The notes: generated by a model from the sequence alone, not told the origin. A DNA stretch of 64,000 nucleotides from JAGVSR01 sp964589785 (GCA_964589785.1 CAZPUQ010000002.1:248001-312000); one strand, 5' to 3'; positions 43,789 to 52,669 are shown, numbered from the stretch's first letter. Program-made: numbers and translations.

Positions 43789-43802
43789 AGCAGGGGGGCT
43801 TT

Positions 43803-44522
43803 ATGCAGAGAACGGCCGGCCCAGCGGCACGGAGCTACCGATACTTCGACTTCGTGATGGTGGCCTTCGTCGTCGTGCTCGTGTGCTCCAATCTCATCGG
43901 ACCGGCGAAGGCGGCTCAGATCGAGCTGCCGCTGATCGGGGCCGTCACCTTCGGCGCGGGGGTGCTGTTCTTTCCGATCTCCTACGTCTTCGGCGACATC
44001 CTGACCGAGGTCTACGGCTACGCCCGGGCGCGGCGCGTGATCTGGACGGGCTTTGCGGCGCTTCTCTTTGCCAGCATCATGGCGGCGATCGTCGTGGCGC
44101 TGCCGCCGGCGCCGGGGTGGGAGAACCAGCGCGTCTACGAGATCGCGTTCGGCAACGCCTGGCGCATCGCGGGCGCCTCGATGATCGCCTACTTCTGCGG
44201 CGAGTTCGTCAACTCCTATGTGCTCGCCCGCATGAAGGTTGCGTCCGAGGGGCGCTACATGCGCACGCGCTTCGTCGCCTCGACGGTGGCCGGGGAGGCC
44301 GTCGACAGCGCCATCTTCTATCCCCTGGCATTCTGGGGCGCCGGGCTCATGCCGAACGAGCTCGTGCTCACGCTCGCCGTGTCGCAGTTCGTGGCCAAGA
44401 CGCTGGTGGAGGTGGCCTGCCTGCCGGTGACGACGCGCATCGTGACGGCTCTGAAAGAGGCCGAGCAGGAGGACCACTACGACCGCAGCACGGACTTCAA
44501 TCCCTTCACGCTGAAGGTCTAG
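43803..44522 (+). CDS. yhhQ: queuosine precursor transporter YhhQ
   Basis: A 239-residue inner-membrane protein with about six helices of the YhhQ/QPTR (DUF165) family. In E. coli, YhhQ imports preQ0 and preQ1. Signatures are FVMVAFVVVLVCSNLIGPAKAAQ, FPISYVFGDILTEVYGYARARRVIW and FVASTVAGEAVDSAIFYPLAFWG. A G-rich ribosome site precedes ATG 43803. Placement in the que block confirms the substrate class and implies salvage alongside de novo synthesis. Confidence 0.95.
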   Translation: MQRTAGPAARSYRYFDFVMVAFVVVLVCSNLIGPAKAAQIELPLIGAVTFGAGVLFFPISYVFGDILTEVYGYARARRVIWTGFAALLFASIMAAIVVALPPAPGWENQRVYEIAFGNAWRIAGASMIAYFCGEFVNSYVLARMKVASEGRYMRTRFVASTVAGEAVDSAIFYPLAFWGAGLMPNELVLTLAVSQFVAKTLVEVACLPVTTRIVTALKEAEQEDHYDRSTDFNPFTLKV

Positions 44523-44687
44523 CGGGCGCCGTTGCGCCGGGCGGCTCCGTCCCGCCACGGGCCGGCCGAAGCTTTGCCCCCGGCTTTACCCCGGTTTCAC
44601 CTTGTCCGTTGGCCGGAGGGTAACCAAAGGCCCCTAAGGTTGCCGGCGACCGCTGCCAGAACTTGCCGGCAGAAAGATGGGGCTCTC

Positions 44688-45293
44688 ATGCCGTTCCCGC
44701 GCGTCCTGTTCACTCTCCTCCTGTCCGCCCTCGCCACGACGCTGACGACCGATGCCGCCGAAGCGCGCAAGCGCTTCCGGATGCCGCTCGTGGTGCCGAT
44801 CCCGAAGCTGCAGCACACGGCGGCGCCGGAGATCGTGCGCGATGTCGTCAAGGTCCTGGACCTGCCCAACGTATCCGCCTTCCAGCGCGACGACGGCAGC
44901 TACGTCGATCTTGGCTATCATTTCATTGGCGAGAGCGGCGGCGAGTGGGTCGGCTACGTCGGCTCCTCGAAAGACTACCTGTCGATCTCGCCGGGTCAGA
45001 TGCCGGCCATCCTGCAGCGGGCCGGCCTGACCCGATTGCCGCCGGTTCCCAGCAGAGCCGCGGGGACCGGCTCGGGATCGGGCGGGTCGGGCTCGATGAT
45101 GATGTGGCTCGCCGGCCTCGCCGCTGCCGGGTTTCTCTTCCGTCTCGCCCGGCGTGCCAAGGGTGCCGCGGCCGGCGCGGCGGCTGCGGCCGATCCCCCT
45201 AATTCCGCGAGCGTGCGCGCGCCCCGCATGGCGGCGTCCCGTTCGGCGACGATCGTCCGCTCCGGCCGCGGCTCCGTCGGTTTGCGCGCCTAG
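44688..45293 (+). CDS. hypothetical exported protein with C-terminal membrane segment
   Basis: A 201-residue protein with a signal peptide (VLFTLLLSALATTLTTDAAEA), then a compact domain (about 30-125: PEIVRDVVKVLDLPNVSAFQRDDGSYVDLGYHFIGESGGEWVGYVGSSKDYLSISPGQMPAILQRAGL). A Gly/Ser linker leads to a C-terminal membrane helix (MMMWLAGLAAAGFLFRLARRA) and a basic tail. No family recognised. It converges with queC. Confidence 0.65.
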   Translation: MPFPRVLFTLLLSALATTLTTDAAEARKRFRMPLVVPIPKLQHTAAPEIVRDVVKVLDLPNVSAFQRDDGSYVDLGYHFIGESGGEWVGYVGSSKDYLSISPGQMPAILQRAGLTRLPPVPSRAAGTGSGSGGSGSMMMWLAGLAAAGFLFRLARRAKGAAAGAAAAADPPNSASVRAPRMAASRSATIVRSGRGSVGLRA

Positions 45294-45302
45294 ACCGCAA
45301 GC

Positions 45303-46022
45303 TCAGGCCGCGCCGCCTCCGCGCCATTGGGCATAGCCCTTGGCGCGCAGCGTGCACGCCGGGCATTCGCCGCAGCCGTAGCCCCAGGCGTGCCGGTGCG
45401 TGCGGTCGCCCAGGTAGCACGTGTGGCTCGTCTCGATCACGATGTCGACGAGAGCTCGCCCGCCGAGCGCGTCGGCCAGCGCCCACGTCCCCGCCTTGTC
45501 GATCGACATGAGCGGCGTCTCGATGCGGATCGGCGTGTCGAGCCCGAGCGAGAGCGCCGTGCCCATGGCCGCTATCGTCGCCTGACGGCAGTCGGGATAG
45601 CCGGAGTAGTCGGTCTCGCACATGCCGCCGACGAGGGTTGCGATGCCCCGGCGGTAGGCGAGCGCCGCCGCATAGGCGAGGAAGAGCAGATTGCGGCCCG
45701 GCACGAAGGTGTTCGGCAATCCGCCAGCCGCGAACGCGATGGCGCGCTCGCGCGTCAGCGCCGTCTCTGACAGCCGCGCCAGCTCGGGCAGCGAGATGAT
45801 CGTGTCCGGGCCGAGCCGGCCTGCCCAGTCGGCAAGACCCGCAAGCGCCTCGAGGATGGGGCCGCGCTGGGCGAGCTCCACCGCGTGGCGCTGGCCATAG
45901 TCGAAGCCCACGGTCTCCACGCGGGCGTAGCGGCTGAGCGCCCAGGCGAGGCAGACCGTCGAATCCTGTCCGCCGGAGAAGAGGACGAGGGCGGCATCCG
46001 CGGGCATCTTTGACTCGCTCAC
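45303..46022 (-). CDS. queC: 7-cyano-7-deazaguanine synthase QueC
   Basis: A 239-residue ATP-dependent PP-loop enzyme (EC 6.3.4.20) making preQ0 from 7-carboxy-7-deazaguanine and ammonia. The PP-loop is LFSGGQDSTVCLAWAL, and the zinc cysteines are in GYGCGECPACTLRAKGY. Other signatures are FVPGRNLLFLAYAAAL and GGMCETDYSGYPDCR. GTG 46022 is used; ATG 46007 is possible. It lies 3 bp after the GFA-type gene on the same strand, so they are cotranscribed, apart from queEDF. Confidence 0.96.
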   Translation of the reverse strand: MSESKMPADAALVLFSGGQDSTVCLAWALSRYARVETVGFDYGQRHAVELAQRGPILEALAGLADWAGRLGPDTIISLPELARLSETALTRERAIAFAAGGLPNTFVPGRNLLFLAYAAALAYRRGIATLVGGMCETDYSGYPDCRQATIAAMGTALSLGLDTPIRIETPLMSIDKAGTWALADALGGRALVDIVIETSHTCYLGDRTHRHAWGYGCGECPACTLRAKGYAQWRGGGAA

Positions 46023-46025
46023 GGA

Positions 46026-46385
46026 TCAGAGGCTCTTGCCGTCATAGCAGACGGGCGTGATCGCATTGAGATCGACATCGTCGAGGCAGCGCACATTGAT
46101 CGCAACCATCTCGCGGCCGTCCGGACCGATGCCGCGACCGAAGGAGCGCACGCCGCACGTCTTGCAGAAGAGGTGATGGACGACCTTCTTGTTGAACTGG
46201 TAGTCGGTGAGGTTGCCCTCGCCCTGGAGCAGCTTGAAGTCGCTCGCCGGCACGAACGTGAGAAGGGTGCCCGTCTTGGCGCAGATCGAGCAGTTGCAGC
46301 TCACGATAGGCTCGAGCGCAGTCGTCACCTCGTAGCGGACGGCGCCGCAGTGGCAGCCGCCCGTGCGTCTCGTGCTTTCGGCCAA
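46026..46385 (-). CDS. GFA family zinc-binding protein
   Basis: A 119-residue protein of the glutathione-dependent formaldehyde-activating (GFA/CENP-V) family, with zinc cysteines in GGCHCGAVRYEV, SCNCSICAKTG and FCKTCGVRSFGRG. True Gfa accelerates S-hydroxymethylglutathione formation, but many homologues have other unknown roles. TTG 46385 is chosen because GGGAG lies about 6 nt before it and the protein then begins at the usual place; ATG 46415 is in frame. It overlaps nothing and precedes queC by 3 bp. Confidence 0.82.
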   Translation of the reverse strand: MAESTRRTGGCHCGAVRYEVTTALEPIVSCNCSICAKTGTLLTFVPASDFKLLQGEGNLTDYQFNKKVVHHLFCKTCGVRSFGRGIGPDGREMVAINVRCLDDVDLNAITPVCYDGKSL

Positions 46386-46550
46386 AACCGTCTCCCGTTT
46401 CTTGCGCCAGCCCATCCACCCGGGTAGGGCGATCCCGCCCGTCCAGACTTTCACGGCGCGCCGAACGGGTCTACAAGCGCCGGGGACCAGACTATTCGCC
46501 CTGCAACCCTCGCACAATCCGCAACTCATCCCTCGCACAGGAACGCCTCC

Positions 46551-47837
46551 ATGACTGCCATCGTCGACATTCTCGGCCGCGAAATTCTCGACAGCCGCGG
46601 CAACCCCACGGTGGAGGTCGACGTCATGCTGGAGGACGGGTCCATGGGCCGTGCCGCCGTGCCCTCGGGCGCCTCGACCGGCGCGCATGAAGCGATCGAG
46701 CTGCGCGACGGCGACAAGGCGCGCTACCTCGGCAAGGGCGTGACGAAGGCCGTCGCCGCCGTCAACGGCGAGGTCGCGGACGCGATCGTCGGCATGGATG
46801 CGGAGGACCAGCGCGGCATCGACACGGCGCTGATCGAGCTCGACGGGACGCCGAACAAGGCCCGCCTCGGCGCCAACGCGATCCTCGGCGTCTCGCTGGC
46901 GGTCGCCAAGGCCGCCGCGACCGCGTCGAGCCTGCCGCTCTATCGCTACGTCGGCGGTGCCAACGCGCACGTGCTGCCCGTGCCGATGATGAATATCGTC
47001 AACGGCGGCGCGCACGCCGACAACCCGATCGACATCCAGGAGTTCATGATCATGCCGGTCGCCGCCGGCTCGATCGCGGACGCGGTGCGCGTCGGCGCGG
47101 AGATCTTCCACACGCTGAAGAAGTCGCTGCAGGACGCCGGCCACAACACCGGCATCGGCGACGAGGGCGGCTTCGCGCCGGGCCTCAAGAGTGCCGACGA
47201 CGCGCTGGGCTTCATCATGAAGGCCATCGAGAAGGCCGGCTACAAGCCCGGCAGCGACGTCATGCTCGCCCTCGATTGCGCTTCGACCGAATACTACAAG
47301 AACGGCAAGTACGTCATGGACGGCGAGGGCCGCTCGCTCGACAGCGAGGGCAACGCGAAGTTCCTCGCCGATCTCGTCGCGCGCTATCCGATCGTCTCGA
47401 TCGAGGACGGCATGGCCGAGGACGACTGGGCCGGCTGGAAGGCGCTGACGGAGCTAATAGGCGCCAAGTGCCAGCTCGTCGGCGACGATCTTTTCGTGAC
47501 CAACACGGCGCGCCTGTCGGAGGGCATCGCGAAGGGGATCGCCAACTCGATCCTCGTCAAGGTCAACCAGATCGGCTCGCTCACCGAGACGCTGGAGGCG
47601 GTCAGCATGGCGCAGCGCGCGGGCTATACCGCCGTCATGTCGCATCGCTCGGGCGAGACCGAGGACTCCACGATCGCCGACCTCGCGGTCGCGACCAACT
47701 GCGGCCAGATCAAGACCGGCTCGCTGTCGCGCTCCGACCGGCTCGCCAAGTACAACCAGTTGATCCGCATCGAGGGCGAGCTCGGCCCGGTCGCCCATTA
47801 CGCGGGCACGAGCATCCTCAAGGCGAAGGTCGTGTAA
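46551..47837 (+). CDS. eno: enolase
   Basis: Enolase (EC 4.2.1.11), 428 residues, 2-phosphoglycerate to phosphoenolpyruvate. Signature pieces are IVDILGREILDSRGNPTVEVDVML, GASTGAHEAIELRDGD, NIVNGGAHADNPIDIQEFMIMP, DEGGFAPGL, VGDDLFVTNTARL and SHRSGETEDSTIADLAV. The gene begins the eno-ftsB-pdhA-type order usual in alphaproteobacteria. Confidence 0.98.
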   Translation: MTAIVDILGREILDSRGNPTVEVDVMLEDGSMGRAAVPSGASTGAHEAIELRDGDKARYLGKGVTKAVAAVNGEVADAIVGMDAEDQRGIDTALIELDGTPNKARLGANAILGVSLAVAKAAATASSLPLYRYVGGANAHVLPVPMMNIVNGGAHADNPIDIQEFMIMPVAAGSIADAVRVGAEIFHTLKKSLQDAGHNTGIGDEGGFAPGLKSADDALGFIMKAIEKAGYKPGSDVMLALDCASTEYYKNGKYVMDGEGRSLDSEGNAKFLADLVARYPIVSIEDGMAEDDWAGWKALTELIGAKCQLVGDDLFVTNTARLSEGIAKGIANSILVKVNQIGSLTETLEAVSMAQRAGYTAVMSHRSGETEDSTIADLAVATNCGQIKTGSLSRSDRLAKYNQLIRIEGELGPVAHYAGTSILKAKVV

Positions 47838-47976
47838 CCGGCGCGGTCGGGTCGTGCCGGAAGGCAAAAATCGAACGCGGCTTTACCTGACTTTAAGCGG
47901 TTCGGCGTTAGAACTCTATCGTTCCCGGTTTGATAATCGCTGCGTAGCCACGAACACCCCGGTATCGCGTACAACA

Positions 47977-48279
47977 ATGTCTGATTGGCGATCGAGGCTC
48001 CGACAGGTTCTTGTGCTGCTTTCGAGCCTGGCCGCAACGGCCTACTTCTCCCATCACGCACTTCACGGACGGCACGGTCTTGAGGCGCGCTCGGCTCTGA
48101 TCGAGCGGGCGGATCTCCTCGAGTTCGAGATCCGAAGTCTTAAGACCGTGCGCGCCCGCCTCCGCCACGACGTGGCCCTCCTCAGCCCCGAACGGCCCGA
48201 TCCCGATCTCGTGGAGGAGATCGCGCGCGACGTCCTCGGCTACGTCCACCCCGCCGATCGCGTGATCGTGACCCGCTGA
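47977..48279 (+). CDS. ftsB: septum formation initiator FtsB
   Basis: A 100-residue bitopic cell-division protein (FtsB/DivIC). The N-terminal membrane helix is VLVLLSSLAATAYFSHHALHG; the periplasmic coiled coil (LEARSALIERADLLEFEIRSLKTVRARLRHDVALL) follows, then SPERPDPDLVEEIARDVLGYVHPADRVI, typical for the family. It works with FtsL and FtsQ in the divisome. It lies 139 bp after eno. Confidence 0.9.
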   Translation: MSDWRSRLRQVLVLLSSLAATAYFSHHALHGRHGLEARSALIERADLLEFEIRSLKTVRARLRHDVALLSPERPDPDLVEEIARDVLGYVHPADRVIVTR

Positions 48280-48409
48280 GCTTGCCTCCGAGCCGCCTTG
48301 CGGGCACCTGATATGGGTGCCGGAACGGCCGCGGCCAAGGTTGCGCTCGCCCTCCGCGTGTCTCAGTATCCCGTCCGAGCCGGCACGCGCCGGGAGGGAT
48401 GATCACGAC

Positions 48410-49252
48410 GTGACGACGGCCACCCGACACACCTCGCAGACCGATGCGCGCGGCGTTGCGCTCTACGCCACGATGCTGCGCCTGCGCCGCTTCGAGGAGA
48501 AGGCGGGCATGCTCTATGCGCTGGGCACGCTCGCGACGCCCTGTCCGCTCGGCATCGGCCAGGAGGCCGCGATTGCCGGTATCGTCGCGGCGCTCGCACC
48601 CGATGACGGACTCCTCGCGCTGGAGGAGCGGCCGGCGCTTGCCCTGGCGCTCGGACGTGCGCCGGCCGCCGTCTTCCAGAGCCTCGTCCGGGCACGCCAC
48701 GAAGAAAGCGATCCGGCGCTGCTCGTTCACACGCAGGCGGCCCCGCTGGGCCATGCGTCGAGCCTCGCACAGGCTTGTGCCGCACTGGTTTCCATCGGCG
48801 GTCTTGCGGTCGTGATCGGGAAGGACGGAGCGGCGGCGACTGCGGCGGCCGGCGCGCTCAAGGACCATCCCGTGCTGCCTGTCGTGATCACCCCCCGCGA
48901 CGCAGCCGACCCGCCCGACCCATGGCCGGCGGCATGGGACGTGCGCGAGATCGACGGCACCGATCCAACCGGTGTGGCGGAGGCGATGACGGCGGCGCGG
49001 GCCCAGACGCGGTCGGGTCGCGGCCGCCCGGCCGTTCTTGTCCGGACGCCGCCCTATGTCGGCCACGCGCGAGCGGCCGGCGCGCGTGCGCCCGCCCGGC
49101 GCGACGTTCCCGACCCGCTGGTCATGTGGCGGCGCGCGCTGCTGGCGGGCGGCCGGGCGAGCGAGGCCGATCTGCTGTCCGTCGAAGCCTCGGTGCGCGA
49201 CGAGATTGCCGTGGCGGGCCGCGCGCTGGCGCTGGGCTGCGGCGAGACGTAG
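48410..49252 (+). CDS. degenerate pyruvate dehydrogenase E1-alpha (PdhA)-like protein
   Basis: A 280-residue protein clearly derived from PdhA: ALYATMLRLRRFEEKAGMLYALG and GIGQEAAIAGIVAALAPDDG match the N-terminus of E1-alpha, and IDGTDPTGVAEAMTAARAQTRSGRGRPAVLVRTPPYVGHA matches its C-terminal part. The thiamine diphosphate motif GDG...N is lost: the region reads IGKDGAAATAAAGALKDHP (residues 136-154), without the NN partner. It is about 60 residues shorter than PdhA (about 340). No pdhB or pdhC follows. GGGAGGG precedes GTG 48410. The frame is intact, so it may have a new role rather than being dead. Confidence 0.8.
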   Translation: MTTATRHTSQTDARGVALYATMLRLRRFEEKAGMLYALGTLATPCPLGIGQEAAIAGIVAALAPDDGLLALEERPALALALGRAPAAVFQSLVRARHEESDPALLVHTQAAPLGHASSLAQACAALVSIGGLAVVIGKDGAAATAAAGALKDHPVLPVVITPRDAADPPDPWPAAWDVREIDGTDPTGVAEAMTAARAQTRSGRGRPAVLVRTPPYVGHARAAGARAPARRDVPDPLVMWRRALLAGGRASEADLLSVEASVRDEIAVAGRALALGCGET

Positions 49253-49425
49253 CCAGGGTGACGTGACGTCGCGCCGCCCAGTGTCATCCGTTCGCCGCTG
49301 TCCACAGATTCGGTGCCGTCAATATCCGGTCATCAACGTTCACAGCGGGCGCCCCGCTATGCCCGCCGTCGGCCAAAACCTACATGCTCAAGGTCATCGG
49401 GGTGATTCACGCCATCTGGGGAACG

Positions 49426-49938
49426 ATGACCATGACAATGCGCAGCACTGGCCGCAACACAGGCCGCACCACTGGCCGCAAAACAGGTTTCGTGCTGGCC
49501 GCCATCGGCGCCACCGTCGTCGCCGGCTGTGCCGACGGCACCACGGGCCTCCTGTCCACCTCTTCGATCGGGTCGCCGGCGACCGCCACAGCCGCGGCCA
49601 AGGTCGATCCGGCATGCGTCACGCTGACGGCCCGCATCGACGCGCTACGCAAGGAAGGCTTCGTCGAGCGCGTCGAGAAGGCGTCGGTCGGCAAGTCGGC
49701 GTCGGTCACCGTCAAGCGCGAGTCGCTTGCCAAGATGACCGAGCTCGACAAGGCCAACGCGGAGTTCCAGGCCAAGTGCGCCGCGCCGGCCGGCCAGGGG
49801 GCGACCACCGCGGCGGCAGCCGCCACACCAGGCCCGGCGGCAGCCGCCACACCGGTCGCGGCGGCAGCCGCAGCCAAGCCGATCGCAGCAGCCGCCGCCA
49901 AGCCCGGCGCGGCGGTCGCGGCCGCAGCGGCGCGCTGA
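49426..49938 (+). CDS. small lipoprotein with Ala-rich tail
   Basis: A 170-residue lipoprotein. The N-terminus has Thr/Arg repeats (STGRNTGRTTGRKTG), then a signal with lipobox VVAGC. A short domain with paired Cys (PACVTLTARIDALRKEGFVERVEKASVGKSASVTVKRESLAKMTELDKANAEFQAKC) is followed by an Ala/Pro-rich repetitive tail. ATG 49426, with GGGGAA upstream, is preferred over ATG 49384. The domain resembles that of the next gene, suggesting duplication. Function unknown. Confidence 0.65.
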   Translation: MTMTMRSTGRNTGRTTGRKTGFVLAAIGATVVAGCADGTTGLLSTSSIGSPATATAAAKVDPACVTLTARIDALRKEGFVERVEKASVGKSASVTVKRESLAKMTELDKANAEFQAKCAAPAGQGATTAAAAATPGPAAAATPVAAAAAAKPIAAAAAKPGAAVAAAAAR

Positions 49939-50164
49939 CCCGGAAGCAAAGGGCGCGGCATTGCACGCCGCGTCCGCCCGATCCGCCTTCATTCGTGCGT
50001 ATTCCGGATCAACTGTGCCGCCGCCGCGCGGTGGGCCTGCGGCTCCGGTGCAGCACAATGTCCACAAACTGTGGCCTGGCAGGCTCGGGGGGTTGCGACG
50101 CTTCCAGGCGTATGGTGAGAAGCGCAGACCGATTTGAGCATGTCCGGTTCGGCGGAGGCATAAC

Positions 50165-50470
50165 GTGGCGAGGGCACGGGGAGGCGCGGCGGCGTCGCGC
50201 GCGCGGGCGGTTCTGGCAGCGAGCCTGACACTGCTTGCTGCAGGGTGCGCAGGCGGAGCCGGCGGCGGCGATCCCGGCGCCCGGCCGCTGCCTTCGGGAG
50301 AAAGCTGCCAGTCGCTGCGCGGCCAGCTCGACCGGCTTCTCGCGCGCGGCGTGCAGTCGAAGGTCGAGGCGCTGAGCGCGGGACGCAAGCTCTCGCCCAA
50401 GGACAGGGCCGACGCCGAGGCTTACAACCGCCTGCTGAACCAGTATCTCGGCGCACGCTGCCACGTGTAA
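50165..50470 (+). CDS. small lipoprotein, paralogue of the upstream one
   Basis: A 101-residue lipoprotein: signal with lipobox LLAAGC, a Gly-rich linker, then SCQSLRGQLDRLLARGVQSKVEALSAGRKLSPKDRADAEAYNRLLNQYLGARC. That pattern (C..L...L D.L...G....VE..S.G...) parallels the domain of the gene at 49426. GGAGG 7 nt before GTG 50165 supports the start. Probably anchored in the outer membrane; function unknown. Confidence 0.72.
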   Translation: MARARGGAAASRARAVLAASLTLLAAGCAGGAGGGDPGARPLPSGESCQSLRGQLDRLLARGVQSKVEALSAGRKLSPKDRADAEAYNRLLNQYLGARCHV

Positions 50471-50498
50471 GCGACAGGACAATCAGGAACCTCGGACA

Positions 50499-50774
50499 AT
50501 GGATCAGTTGCTCGCCTATCTCGACAACCCGTGGGTGGTGATGCTCCTCAACGGCCTCGTGGCCGGATGGCTCGCCGGCCTGCTGCTCGGCGGCGGCGGT
50601 TTGATCCGCAACCTGCTGGTCGGCATCATCGGCGCGTTCCTCGCGGGCCTGCTGATCCAGGCAGGTCTCTTGACCCTTCCGTTCACGACCGGCTTCCCGA
50701 TGGGCGATCAGATCCTGGTCTCGACGGTGGGCGCCATCCTCGTCATCATCCTGGCCCGTGTCATCGCGCGCTGA
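50499..50774 (+). CDS. GlsB/YeaQ/YmgE family membrane protein
   Basis: A 91-residue inner-membrane protein with three hydrophobic helices and glycine-rich turns (LVAGWLAGLLLGGGGLIRNLLVGIIGAFLAGLLI; ILVSTVGAILVIILARVI), typical of the transglycosylase-associated/GlsB family linked to stress response in several bacteria. Function at molecular level unknown. It is 28 bp after the small lipoprotein. Confidence 0.88.
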   Translation: MDQLLAYLDNPWVVMLLNGLVAGWLAGLLLGGGGLIRNLLVGIIGAFLAGLLIQAGLLTLPFTTGFPMGDQILVSTVGAILVIILARVIAR

Positions 50775-50811
50775 CCGCATCGGCGGCTCAGCCTGCGGAA
50801 ATGGAGGACCG

Positions 50812-51294
50812 GTGCCGAGCTTCAGATCCGTCCGGCCTGTCGCATTCACCGCCGACGAGATGTTCGACCTCGTCGCCGACGTGGAGAGGTATCCCGAGTT
50901 CGTGCCGCTGTGCGAGAGCCTGACCGTGCAGACGCGCGATGCGGCGCCGGACGGCACCGGCCTCATCGTCGCCACCATGGGCATCGGCTACAAGGGTATC
51001 CGCGAGCGGTTCACGACCAAGGTCACGCTCGACCGACCCAACGGCTCCATCGTCGTCTGCCACATGGACGGCCCTTTTCGCCGCCTGGAGAACGTGTGGA
51101 CTTTTACGCCGCGCGGGGAGCAGGGGAGCGACGTCGTCTTCGCCATCGATTACGAGTTCCGCTCGCCGGCGCTGGGGCTGCTGATGGGCGCCGTCTTCGA
51201 GAGCGCGTTCCGCAAGTTCGCCGAGGCGTTCGAGGCCCGCGCTGAGGTCGTCTACCGGCCGCGCTGGGCCGTGCCGGGAACAGCAGCGCCCTGA
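50812..51294 (+). CDS. Coq10/RatA-like START domain protein
   Basis: A 160-residue polyketide-cyclase/START-fold protein of the Coq10/RatA family. It opens FTADEMFDLVADVERYPEFVPLCESL, and FAIDYEFRSPALGLLMGAVFESAFRKFAEAFEARA is the standard C-terminal helix. Relatives bind ubiquinone and support respiration; E. coli RatA was described as a ribosome-binding toxin, but in alphaproteobacteria the Coq10-type role is more likely. GGAGG 4 nt before GTG 50812 sets the start. Confidence 0.88.
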   Translation: MPSFRSVRPVAFTADEMFDLVADVERYPEFVPLCESLTVQTRDAAPDGTGLIVATMGIGYKGIRERFTTKVTLDRPNGSIVVCHMDGPFRRLENVWTFTPRGEQGSDVVFAIDYEFRSPALGLLMGAVFESAFRKFAEAFEARAEVVYRPRWAVPGTAAP

Positions 51295-51445
51295 GCCGCA
51301 GGGCCGCACCGGTCACCATGACAACCGCTTGACGGGCCAGGGCCTTTACAGGGGCCCGCGCAGGCCTTATGTCCCGCACATACCGCACGGCGGGCTCACT
51401 CGCACGGCGCTTCTGGTTCAAGTCTCGCTGGAGGTCCCGCCCGTG

Positions 51446-52642
51446 ATGGAACGCTTCCCATCTGCCGCCGCCCTTGTCGCCGCCAAGGAGCCCGAGCGCC
51501 CCGTGCTCGCCTCGCGTCCGCACGCGGCCGCCCGCGCCGCGCGATGGTTCCTGGAGCATTTCCCAGGCGACGTCGCCTACGCCTACAAGGCGAACTCGTC
51601 GGTCTTCATGGTCGGGGCGCTCTACGGCGCCGGCATCCGCCATTTCGACGTCGCGTCCGTGCCCGAGCTCGAGGACGCGGCGACCATCCCGAACGCGCAC
51701 CTGCATTTCATGCACCCGGTGAAGTCGCGCCGGTCGATCGCCAGCGCCTATCACACGCACGCCGTCCGCTCCTTTGCGCTCGACAGCGAGGACGAGCTCC
51801 TGAAGATCGTGGACGAGACGCGCGGGCCTTCGGGCCCGGCGCAGGACCTCGTCCTCTTCGTGCGCATCGTGGTGCCGCCGATCAACTCGGCCGTCCCCCT
51901 CGAGCGCAAGTTCGGCATCGCCGGCGAGGCGGCCGCCCGCCTGCTCGTCAAGGCGCGCCAAGCCGCCGCCGAGCTCGGCGTCACCTTCCACGTCGGCTCG
52001 CAGACGATGACGCCGGACGCCTACACCCACGCCCTCGGCGAGGTCGGCAAGCTCATCGGCCAGGCGGGAGTCGTCGTCGATCGGCTCGATGTCGGCGGCG
52101 GCTTTCCGGCCCTTTATCCGAACATGACGCCGGCTCCTCTCTCGAGCTTCATGGCGGCGATCCGCGAAGGCGTCGAGAAGCTCCCGGTGCGCGAGGACGT
52201 CCGCCTCATGTGCGAGCCCGGCCGCGCGCTCGTCGCGGAGGCCGAAAGCGTCATCGTGCGCGTCGAGGCCCGGCGCGGGACGGACCTCTTCATCAACGAC
52301 GGTGGCTACGGCGTGCTGTTCGATGCCGCGCATCTCAACTGGGTCTTCCCCGCGCAGCTCGTCTCGCGCGCGCCTGCGAAGGGGGAGGGCACGGAGGCCT
52401 TCGCGCTCTGGGGGCCGACGTGCGATTCCATCGACTACATGAAGGGGCCGTTCCTTCTCCCCGCGGCGACCAGGGAAGGCGACTACATCGAGATCGGCAA
52501 CGTCGGCGCCTACGGGCGCGCGATCGCGGGCGACTTCAACGGCTACGGCAAGTATGACGAGGTGATCCTCGACGACCAGCCGATGCTCTCCCTCTACGGC
52601 GACGACACCGTGAGCCGGGCGGCCGGCCAGCGCCGGCGCTGA
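51446..52642 (+). CDS. type III PLP-dependent ornithine/lysine decarboxylase
   Basis: A 398-residue alanine-racemase-fold decarboxylase, likely making putrescine and/or cadaverine. The PLP lysine is in DVAYAYKANSS near residue 50, the phosphate-binding glycine loop is VGGGFPA, CEPGRALVAEAE is present, and the catalytic Cys is in WGPTCDSIDYM. Alphaproteobacterial homologues are often dual-specificity ornithine/lysine enzymes. ATG 51446 is used with GGAGG upstream; a GTG directly precedes it. Isolated gene. Confidence 0.92.
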   Translation: MERFPSAAALVAAKEPERPVLASRPHAAARAARWFLEHFPGDVAYAYKANSSVFMVGALYGAGIRHFDVASVPELEDAATIPNAHLHFMHPVKSRRSIASAYHTHAVRSFALDSEDELLKIVDETRGPSGPAQDLVLFVRIVVPPINSAVPLERKFGIAGEAAARLLVKARQAAAELGVTFHVGSQTMTPDAYTHALGEVGKLIGQAGVVVDRLDVGGGFPALYPNMTPAPLSSFMAAIREGVEKLPVREDVRLMCEPGRALVAEAESVIVRVEARRGTDLFINDGGYGVLFDAAHLNWVFPAQLVSRAPAKGEGTEAFALWGPTCDSIDYMKGPFLLPAATREGDYIEIGNVGAYGRAIAGDFNGYGKYDEVILDDQPMLSLYGDDTVSRAAGQRRR

Positions 52643-52669
52643 GCGGTCCGGGTAAATCCAGCATCGCCG

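Noticed and set aside
43755..43802. preQ1 riboswitch in the yhhQ leader
   Set aside because: Only 48 bp separate the divergent starts, and no preQ1-I or preQ1-II conserved core was visible.
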